Shown here piece by piece: positions 6,783 to 11,734 of a DNA stretch of 11,734 nucleotides (positions are counted from its first letter, which is position 1; every line of letters starts with the position of its first letter). Source of the DNA: Bacillota bacterium (GTDB lineage: Bacteria > Bacillota > Clostridia > Lachnospirales > Anaerotignaceae); NCBI GenBank assembly GCA_017547125.1, contig JAFYQL010000210.1, positions 1 through 11,734 on the forward strand, read 5' to 3'. The notes under the pieces were generated by a model. That model ran no database searches, was not told the DNA's origin, and was given only the letters and a program-made list of their open reading frames with translations. The translations under genes and the position numbers were made by a program.

Positions 6783-7957
6783 GTGAGAGGCTGAACTGAA
6801 AATTGTATTTTTGCAGGCGAATGCGGATGCTGACGGAAGAAAGAACGTATAATTCTTTGTGCTACCATACAGCTGTTTTCGTAGTTTGCCTGTGGAAGCA
6901 TTACCACATACTGAGAAACACTGCAACGTGCATATGTGTCGCCACGGCGAAGGTTTGAACCGATTTCTTCCTGGAGATGTTCCATAGAAGTGTTGAGGCT
7001 TCTCTTTGAAAGTGGTTTGCCAACTGCTTCTGAAATAGAGAAAAGTGCAATGTGTGTTGACTTTCCGTTTCGTTTCATAGAGCGGGCTTCAAGGTGGCAA
7101 AGTATCTTGAAATAATCATATTCACAATATAATGCTCCGCCATCGTTTTCGTCTTCTTTAAGGAATTCGATAACGTCGTCCATAGCTATTGAATGGTAGT
7201 TCATAAGCTGTGTTGCTGAACGATAGAGGTCACGAAGTTCCTTTGATGGCTTGATACCCAAGTCTGAAAAAAGTTGATTGCTCAGTTCTTCATAAACAAG
7301 GGCTGCGCCGTGATGGTCGCCAAGGTTGATAAGCGCCTGCATAAGCATCTGATGCAATGGCTCAAAATATGGTTCGATTTTTAAAGCGGCTCGGCATATG
7401 TCAGCCGCTTCTTTATATTTTCTGCGTGATGTAAGCAGAGTATTTGTTTCAATAACAGTGTTGATGTAAAGCTGATGATAGTATGTTGCCATAGGAACAA
7501 CCCATGCTTCTGAAGCAAGACTGTTGAGGAAGTCGCCTTTGTAGAGAGCAAGTGCCTTCATATAGCCTTCAAGACGAGCGTCTTCATCTTCATATTCTTC
7601 ACGGCAAAGACGGTCAAATTCTTCGGCATCAACTTCAGTTTTTATATCAGTGTTCCAGCCGTAGTTTCCTTTTACCCATGTGATAAGTTCTTTTCCGGCT
7701 GATGGATAAAGCTGGTCGAGAAGTGCGCGGACACGGTGGAACGTTGTTTTAAGAGCATTTTCAGGGTTATTTACTGACTGCTCGTCGCTCCAGAAAAGAT
7801 TTATAAGATCTTCACGGGAGAAGGAATAACCTTTGTGACAAAGAAAGTATGCAAGTATCAACCATACTTTTCTTGAACGGTTGTCAGTAAATGCTATTTG
7901 CTGATTTTCATGTGATACAACAAAATCGCCTAAAAGATGAATAGTAAGCTTATTCAT
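6770..7957 (-). CDS. BTAD/SARP-like transcriptional regulator with a degenerate GGDEF-like C-terminus (395 aa)
   Basis: This is a likely cytoplasmic DNA-binding regulator; its targets are unknown. Residues 1-105 look like an OmpR-type winged helix in the SARP arrangement (LTIHLLGDFVVS, RSRKVWLILAYFL, SREDLINLFW, NALKTTFHRVRALL). Residues 109-254 match a bacterial transcriptional activator (BTAD) domain of TPR-like helices (EEFDRLCRE, YKGDFLNSL, YKEAADICRAALKIEP, GDHHGAALVYEEL, LGIKPSKELRDLY). Residues 275-388 resemble a GGDEF domain fold: an RRGDTYAR segment precedes SVSQY (346-350), where active cyclases have GGDEF, then VVMLP. Diguanylate cyclase activity is therefore unlikely. AGGAGG (7970-7965) is only 1 nt from the ATG at 7963 but 7 nt from the ATG at 7957, so the latter is chosen. 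It is convergent with the sortase, which it might or might not control. Confidence 0.88.
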   Translation of the reverse strand: MNKLTIHLLGDFVVSHENQQIAFTDNRSRKVWLILAYFLCHKGYSFSREDLINLFWSDEQSVNNPENALKTTFHRVRALLDQLYPSAGKELITWVKGNYGWNTDIKTEVDAEEFDRLCREEYEDEDARLEGYMKALALYKGDFLNSLASEAWVVPMATYYHQLYINTVIETNTLLTSRRKYKEAADICRAALKIEPYFEPLHQMLMQALINLGDHHGAALVYEELSNQLFSDLGIKPSKELRDLYRSATQLMNYHSIAMDDVIEFLKEDENDGGALYCEYDYFKILCHLEARSMKRNGKSTHIALFSISEAVGKPLSKRSLNTSMEHLQEEIGSNLRRGDTYARCSVSQYVVMLPQANYENSCMVAQRIIRSFFRQHPHSPAKIQFSVQPLTPES

Positions 7958-8050
7958 TTTCATACCTCCTTTCTGAAGGATGAACCGAGTGGCTTTTGAA
8001 TTATATGATCAAATTTATGAGAAAATGACATATGCCCACTTATAAAATAC

Positions 8051-8056
8051 ATTATA
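8051..8056 (-). promoter_or_regulatory. Possible -10 box for the BTAD regulator
   Basis: A perfect TATAAT lies at 8056-8051 on the minus strand, about 94 nt ahead of the chosen start. The hexamer 17 bp upstream (TTCCTT) is a poor -35, so the promoter may be weak or need an activator. Another TATAAT occurs at 8005-8000 and also lacks a good -35. Confidence 0.35.
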
Positions 8057-8116
8057 CTACCGGCAGTAAAAAAAAGGAATAGATATGTAGCGTGATAATG
8101 AATTTTTGTGCAGTTT

Positions 8117-8142
8117 ACACGAGGCGTGATGCCTGAAAGTGT
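8117..8142. other. Two-part inverted repeat between the lipoprotein and regulator genes
   Basis: AGGC (8122-8125) pairs with GCCT (8131-8134) around a 5-nt loop, and ACAC (8117-8120) with GTGT (8139-8142) outside it. It lies about 60 bp upstream of the candidate -10 of the regulator. It could be an operator or simply chance. Apart from this, the candidate -10 boxes and a terminator, the 292-nt gap 7958-8249 shows nothing. Confidence 0.25.
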
Positions 8143-8210
8143 TTAAAATATCGAGGTAAAAAATGTAAAAAGTTAAAAAGTGCATAAATTACCAAAGAAA
8201 AGATGGCTGA

Positions 8211-8243
8211 AAATAAAAAAGACGGAAGAAAATTTCTTCCGTC
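8211..8243 (-). terminator. Intrinsic terminator of the lipoprotein gene
   Basis: On the minus strand GACGGAAGA (8243-8235) and TCTTCCGTC (8229-8221) form a 9-bp stem around a 5-nt A/T loop, followed by TTTTTTATTTTC (8220-8209). It lies 6 nt after the stop codon of the lipoprotein gene. Confidence 0.9.
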
Positions 8244-8249
8244 AAATTA

Positions 8250-9422
8250 TTAGTTTGTTTTATAAAATACGTAACTGAATAAATTATCTTTATCGGTAAG
8301 GGTTATGCTCTTATCTTTGACATTGTATCTCAGTTCAAGCAAATCAACAACTTCACCAAAGGAAAGTACCTCAACTTCAAACATAGTACATTCATTATCT
8401 GTGGTTTCTTCTGTATCAAGCCATAAGTTTATCAAAGCAACACCATCTGTTACACCCGGCATTTTCAGTAACCCCAAATTATTATTATTAAGTTCAATGT
8501 AAGCAGAAGAGTCTTCCGCAGTTGCCCAGTTTCCTGCTAAATCAGCTTCAACTATTGCAGCTTCAGTTATTTCGTCTGCGTTATTTTCAGCGAATACTGC
8601 TTTTGCTTTTGCTGTGAATTTTTCTTCCTGCTCTTCTGTATAGAAAATTTCGCTATAATCAATATTAAATACGCACTTGTTCTGTGCGCTTATCATAATA
8701 TGTTGATAATGAGAATTCTCAATTCGATACAAATTGAGGCGATGAATTAAATCACCTGTAGCATCAAAATCCTCATAGAATGAAACTTCCCAATAAGTGT
8801 AACCATCGCTGTTTCCGTACCAGCTCATCTCTCCGTCTTCCATACTGCGTAAGGTATTGAACATGTCCGGAGTAATCCCAAGGGTCATAAGCATTTCTTC
8901 TGTAGTGCAGCCAATAACATTTGTTGCATTGCCAATTTTAAAATCCTCTTCGATTTGTTCGATGGTCTCTGCTTCGATGGATCCGTCTTTATAATCCCTC
9001 GGGGAGACATATAAACTAATATCACTAATTACTTCTCCTGGTGTGAAACCGAATAAAACATCATCATGAACCTCAGTTTTAGCATACACTGAATAGTTGC
9101 CCGTGCTGAAGTCAACATCGTAAACCATAGAATCGCGCTGATTTATATCTTCGCTTTCTTCAGCGGCTTGTATCATATAAGCAGGAGTCATCGCTGCAAG
9201 TGGTGCACCTTTAAAGGTTACGCCGCCGTCAAGAACATTGCTTATTACACTTTGCCATGCGTCAAGATGATCTTCCATTGTTTCAATTTTGTCAGGCATA
9301 GGGTAGAGCTTATGGCTCACTTGTGTATATTCACGAAGTTCTTCTTTTGCCTTGCATCCGCTGACAGACATCCCAAGCAGCATAATCAATGCTACCAGAA
9401 GTATTGATGTTCTTTTTTTCAT
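8250..9422 (-). CDS. Secreted lipoprotein of unknown function (390 aa)
   Basis: The N-terminus is a clear lipoprotein signal peptide: MKKR, a hydrophobic core (residues 7-18) and the lipobox VSGC with the lipidated cysteine at 23. The mature protein should be tethered to the outer face of the membrane. I recognise no family. Residues 24-290 contain acidic and aromatic-rich segments (for example DGYTYWEVSFYEDF at 207-220). The last hundred residues (about 295-390) begin LAGNWAT and look beta-rich, with alternating patterns reminiscent of small beta-barrel or lipocalin-like lipoprotein domains; that is an impression only. The frame is open to 9458, but the ATG at 9422-9420 is chosen because AAGGAGGG (9437-9430) lies 7 nt upstream and the signal peptide then starts correctly. 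tRNA-Arg ends 54 nt upstream on the same strand with no strong terminator between, so both may share a transcript. Confidence 0.85.
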   Translation of the reverse strand: MKKRTSILLVALIMLLGMSVSGCKAKEELREYTQVSHKLYPMPDKIETMEDHLDAWQSVISNVLDGGVTFKGAPLAAMTPAYMIQAAEESEDINQRDSMVYDVDFSTGNYSVYAKTEVHDDVLFGFTPGEVISDISLYVSPRDYKDGSIEAETIEQIEEDFKIGNATNVIGCTTEEMLMTLGITPDMFNTLRSMEDGEMSWYGNSDGYTYWEVSFYEDFDATGDLIHRLNLYRIENSHYQHIMISAQNKCVFNIDYSEIFYTEEQEEKFTAKAKAVFAENNADEITEAAIVEADLAGNWATAEDSSAYIELNNNNLGLLKMPGVTDGVALINLWLDTEETTDNECTMFEVEVLSFGEVVDLLELRYNVKDKSITLTDKDNLFSYVFYKTN

Positions 9423-9476
9423 TAGATTACCCTCCTTCAATGGTGACGGTTTAATCATAAAAGTATCTTTTTGTAA

Positions 9477-9550
9477 TGTCCCTGGCGGGATTCGAACCCA
9501 CGGCCTTCCGCTTAGGAGGCGGACGCTCTATCCATCTGAGCTACAAAGAC
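9477..9550 (-). tRNA. tRNA-Arg (anticodon CCU)
   Basis: The minus strand folds into a complete cloverleaf of 74 nt. The acceptor stem is GTCTTTG with CAGGGAC (two G-T pairs) and discriminator A. The D stem is GCTC/GAGC. The anticodon stem TCCGC/GCGGA encloses loop CTCCTAA with anticodon CCT, reading the Arg codon AGG. A 5-nt variable loop follows, then T stem GTGGG/CCCGC with loop TTCGAAT. The CCA end is not encoded (ATTAC follows), so it must be added by nucleotidyltransferase. Confidence 0.97.
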
Positions 9551-9571
9551 ATGGCTGTAAATTATATAATT

Positions 9572-9600
9572 ATTTTAGAATTTCTGAAAGTAAAAGTCAA
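9572..9600 (-). promoter_or_regulatory. Promoter of tRNA-Arg
   Basis: On the minus strand TTGACT (9600-9595) and TAAAAT (9577-9572) are 17 bp apart, each matching consensus at five of six positions. Transcription would start near 9565 and give a leader of about 15 nt for RNase P to remove. A second TATAAT at 9566-9561 has a weaker -35. Confidence 0.65.
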
Positions 9601-9622
9601 TAAGCACGGGTGTGACATAAAA

Positions 9623-9646
9623 TTGCAAGTTATGTTGTTTTTGCAA
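9623..9646. repeat. Paired TTGCAA palindromes in the divergent tRNA-Arg/sufC region
   Basis: The 6-bp palindrome TTGCAA occurs at 9623-9628 and again at 9641-9646, 18 bp centre to centre, just upstream of the tRNA promoter and ahead of sufC. The spacing is near two helical turns, as for a dimer-of-dimers operator, but no known binding site is recognised. The rest of the 236-nt gap upstream of sufC is very AT-rich and shows nothing else definite. Confidence 0.3.
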
Positions 9647-9737
9647 CGTAATTCTGTGGTAAAATGTAGTATATTTTCTTTAAATAAAAAATATAAAACT
9701 GGCAAAATATATAATGATACAAATGATTATGGTTGGT

Positions 9738-9766
9738 TTGATTTTTTTATACATATATGGTAATAT
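9738..9766 (+). promoter_or_regulatory. Candidate promoter of the sufCB operon
   Basis: TTGATT (9738-9743) and TAATAT (9761-9766) are 17 bp apart and each match consensus at four of six positions. A rival is the extended -10 TGGTAAAAT (9657-9665), with TTGTTT 19 bp before it. The region is so AT-rich that box-like matches are expected by chance. Confidence 0.35.
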
Positions 9767-9837
9767 TATATACAATGGCTGATTATGTAAATTCAGCGGG
9801 AAAAACAGAGATTTCAGCTCTTTAAGGAGGAATACAG

Positions 9838-10566
9838 ATGTTGGAATTAAGAAACCTTTCATATTCTGTAGAAGGAAAGGATATATTAAAAAACATAAAT
9901 CTTACAATTGATGACGATAAGTTTATCGTTATCACAGGTCCTAACGGCGGCGGCAAATCAACACTTGCAAAAATTATTGCAGGTATCTTCAAGCCAACAT
10001 CGGGTCAGATTTTATTTGACGGTGAGGACATCACAGAAAAATCAATTACTGAAAGAGCAAAAATGGGTATCAGCTTTGCTTTTCAGCAGCCTGTACGTTT
10101 TAAAGGCGTAACAGTAAAAGACCTTATCACACTTGCATCAGGTCAGCAGATTTCAACTGCAGATGCTTGTATGTATCTTTCAGAAGTAGGTCTTTGTGCA
10201 AGAGATTACATCGACAGAGAAGTTGACGCATCACTTTCAGGCGGCGAGCTTAAGAGAATTGAAATTGCAACAGTGCTTGCAAGAAAAACAAAGGTATCTC
10301 TTTTTGACGAGCCTGAAGCAGGTATTGACCTTTGGAGCTTCAAAAACCTTATCGAAGTATTTGAAGCAATGAGAGACACAATCAAAGGCTCAATCATTAT
10401 CATTTCTCATCAGGAAAGAATTCTTAACATAGCGGACGAAATCATTGTTATTGCAGGCGGTGAACTTTCAGCAAGAGGCACATCAGCTGAAATCCTTCCA
10501 AAACTTCTTGAAGAAGCAGACGGAAGCGCAACAACAGGTTGCCGTTATTACAGGGAGGGAGAATAA
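9838..10566 (+). CDS. sufC: Fe-S cluster assembly ATPase, SufC family (242 aa)
   Basis: SufC is a soluble ABC-type ATPase that binds SufB/SufD-type scaffold proteins and drives assembly of iron-sulfur clusters. All ABC motifs are present: Walker A GPNGGGKS (34-41), Q-loop FAFQQP (81-85 region), signature LSGGE (133-137), Walker B VSLFDEPEAGID (153-164, catalytic Glu158) and the switch His191. The QQPVRFKGVTV and ASLSGGELKRIEIA stretches are typical of SufC rather than of transporter ATPases, and no membrane permease is adjacent. The start follows AAGGAGG (9824-9830) by 7 nt. The stop codon is 2 nt from the start of the SufB-like gene, implying translational coupling. The pair matches the minimal SUF-like (SMS) arrangement known from anaerobic bacteria and archaea. 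In that naming it would be SmsC. Confidence 0.93.
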   Translation: MLELRNLSYSVEGKDILKNINLTIDDDKFIVITGPNGGGKSTLAKIIAGIFKPTSGQILFDGEDITEKSITERAKMGISFAFQQPVRFKGVTVKDLITLASGQQISTADACMYLSEVGLCARDYIDREVDASLSGGELKRIEIATVLARKTKVSLFDEPEAGIDLWSFKNLIEVFEAMRDTIKGSIIIISHQERILNIADEIIVIAGGELSARGTSAEILPKLLEEADGSATTGCRYYREGE

Positions 10567-10568
10567 GT

Positions 10569-11486
10569 ATGGATAGCATTAAAAAGATGCTCCTTGAAGA
10601 GGTTGCAGATCTCCATTCCATACCTACAGGAGCTTTTAACATAAGACTTAACGGCCAGGCGGACGGCAGACAGAACTCAGAACATATCGAAATCGTTCCA
10701 AAGACAGATAAGCCGGGTATCGATATCTACATCAAACCAAACACAGTAAACGAAAGTGTTCATATTCCTGCTCTTGTAACACAGACAGGTATTATTGACC
10801 TTGTATATAATGACTTTTATGTAGGCGACAACTGTGACATCCTTATTGTTGCAGGCTGCGGTATCCACAATGACGGTCACGATAAGAGTGAACACAATGG
10901 TATCCACCGTTTTGTACTTGGCAAAAACGCAAGAGTAAGATACGTTGAAAAACACGTTGGCTCAGGCGAAGGTACAGGTGAAAGAATCATTAACCCACAG
11001 ACAGTTATCGAAGCTGGTGAAAACAGCTATATCGAACTTGAAACAACACAGCTTAAGGGTGTTGACAGCACTATCAGAACAACAAAGGCAGTTGCTGAAG
11101 CAGGCGCAACTGTTATTGTTAAAGAAAAAATTCTTACACACGGCAGACAGTATGCTGAAACAAAGTTTGAAATCGACCTTAACGGCGAAGATTCAAGCGT
11201 AAGCCTTGTTTCACGTTCAGTTGCAAAAGACAAATCAACACAGAGATTCGTATCTGTTATAAACGGTAATGCAAAATGTGCAGGCCACAGTGAATGTGAT
11301 GCTATCATCATGGATGATGCAACAGTTGCTGCCGTACCTGAAATCACTGCAAACAACGTTGAAGCATCACTTATTCACGAAGCGGCTATCGGCAAGATTG
11401 CAGGCGAACAGATTATCAAGCTTATGACTCTCGGTCTTACAGAAGAAGAGGCAGAAGCACAGATTGTAAACGGTTTCCTTAAATAA
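10569..11486 (+). CDS. sufB: SufB/SufD-family Fe-S cluster scaffold, short form (305 aa)
   Basis: This is the predicted scaffold partner of SufC, on which Fe-S clusters are built in the cytoplasm. It is much shorter than E. coli SufB (about 495 residues) but of the size seen in minimal two-gene systems (SmsB). The middle has the repetitive beta-helix texture of SufBD proteins (about residues 85-235). The C-terminal part, EITANNVEASLIHEAAIGKI (258-277) and LMTLGLTEEEAEAQIVNGFL, is the family's conserved end; His270 sits at the HGATVG-like position. Cysteines are at 89, 97, 237 and 243 and are candidate ligands. The ATG at 10569 is chosen over an in-frame ATG at 10539 inside sufC, because GGGAGG (10553-10558) precedes it and the protein then begins as in relatives. 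No cysteine desulfurase (sufS) or sufU is in the window. Confidence 0.9.
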   Translation: MDSIKKMLLEEVADLHSIPTGAFNIRLNGQADGRQNSEHIEIVPKTDKPGIDIYIKPNTVNESVHIPALVTQTGIIDLVYNDFYVGDNCDILIVAGCGIHNDGHDKSEHNGIHRFVLGKNARVRYVEKHVGSGEGTGERIINPQTVIEAGENSYIELETTQLKGVDSTIRTTKAVAEAGATVIVKEKILTHGRQYAETKFEIDLNGEDSSVSLVSRSVAKDKSTQRFVSVINGNAKCAGHSECDAIIMDDATVAAVPEITANNVEASLIHEAAIGKIAGEQIIKLMTLGLTEEEAEAQIVNGFLK

Positions 11487-11519
11487 GGAACTTCTGAAAA
11501 TAAAAAGGAGGTGCTGTTT

Positions 11520-11734
11520 ATGTTTGGAATATCAGCTGCACTGTTCTGGGGGATACTTTCAGCAGTATTTCTTGCGGCAGAGGCGGTTACGGTTGGCTTT
11601 GTATCCGTATGGTTTTGCCTTGTCGCACTTATAACAGTTTTTGCGGCAAAGGCAGGAGCATCAGTTATTGTTCAGATGGCAGTATTTATAGTTGTTTCGT
11701 CAGCACTTCTTGTACTTACAAGACCATTTGTAAA
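11520..11734 (+). CDS. NfeD-family membrane protein, N-terminal part (3' end beyond window)
   Basis: Only the first 71 codons are present. The protein begins MFGISAALFWGILSAVFLAAE with a first membrane segment (about residues 4-24). It continues with a second hydrophobic region (about 24-46, including VGFVSVWFCLVALITVF) and a third (about 50-68, VIVQMAVFIVVSSALLVLT), then RPFV. This pattern, with an acidic residue after the first segment, GF.S.WF in the second and VF..VS..LL...RP in the third, is characteristic of short NfeD-family proteins, which carry an OB-fold domain after the helices and usually work with an SPFH/flotillin-type protein. AAGGAGGTG (11505-11513) gives a good start. It lies 33 nt after the SufB-like gene with no terminator between, so it is probably part of the same operon. 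A flotillin-like gene would be expected next. Confidence 0.8.
   Translation, partial: MFGISAALFWGILSAVFLAAEAVTVGFVSVWFCLVALITVFAAKAGASVIVQMAVFIVVSSALLVLTRPFV

Noticed and set aside
9477..9550. tRNA-Arg as an integration site for a mobile element
   Set aside because: No integrase and no duplicate of the tRNA 3' end were noticed in the window on either side of the lipoprotein gene.
9352..9763. Plus-strand frames crossing the tRNA-Arg gene
   Set aside because: Their most protein-like part (GGIRTHGLPLRRRTLYPSEL) is the known false translation of a tRNA gene read on the opposite strand, a common database artefact.
9680..9862. Minus-strand open frame of 60 codons overlapping the sufC start
   Set aside because: It covers the sufC ribosome site and upstream AT-rich DNA; the apparent Phe/Ile-rich membrane protein reflects AT richness.
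10677..11356. Antisense frames of 92 and 109 codons opposite the SufB-like gene
   Set aside because: The sense frame is a conserved family member with a coupled start; the antisense frames have no ribosome sites.

Overview
The window looks like chromosomal DNA from a low-GC Gram-positive anaerobe of the class Clostridia, most likely a relative of the Ruminococcaceae/Oscillospiraceae or Lachnospiraceae. The grounds are strong AGGAGG-type ribosome binding sites, a T-box riboswitch in front of ileS, sigma-A-type -35/-10 boxes, a class B sortase, a BTAD-type (SARP-like) regulator and a two-gene SufC/SufB-type iron-sulfur operon. Genus cannot be fixed by eye.

Layout, left to right. (1) 1-509, plus strand: the last 46 codons of an unrecognised gene, an imperfect hairpin, and a small unrecognised helical protein of 85 residues. 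(2) 535-562: a strong hairpin that can end transcription from both sides. (3) 575-4076, minus strand: ileS (1039 residues, type 2 IleRS) with a complete T-box leader: promoter, Stem I with an AUC isoleucine specifier, T-box sequence, and terminator. (4) 4161-5828, plus strand: pncB (nicotinate phosphoribosyltransferase, NAD salvage) with two near-consensus promoters and a terminator. (5) 5888-6756, plus strand: a class B sortase without a visible partner. (6) 6755-8056, minus strand: a winged-helix/BTAD regulator whose C-terminus resembles a GGDEF domain that has lost its signature. Its stop codon lies in the loop of its own terminator. (7) 8211-9600, minus strand: tRNA-Arg(CCU) followed 54 nt downstream by a lipoprotein of unknown function, possibly on one transcript. 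(8) 9601-11734, plus strand: sufC and sufB-like genes 2 nt apart, followed by the start of an NfeD-family membrane protein gene that runs off the window.

Most of the window is housekeeping: tRNA charging, NAD salvage, Fe-S assembly and a tRNA. I see no CRISPR array, transposase, integrase, phage gene, rRNA or obvious defence system. The items most worth a second look are the regulator with the GGDEF-like tail, the minimal SufC-SufB pair coupled to nfeD, the tRNA-Arg/lipoprotein arrangement, and the unrecognised small gene at the left edge. None of these is convincing evidence for a wholly new system. Families were assigned from recognised motifs, with no database search.
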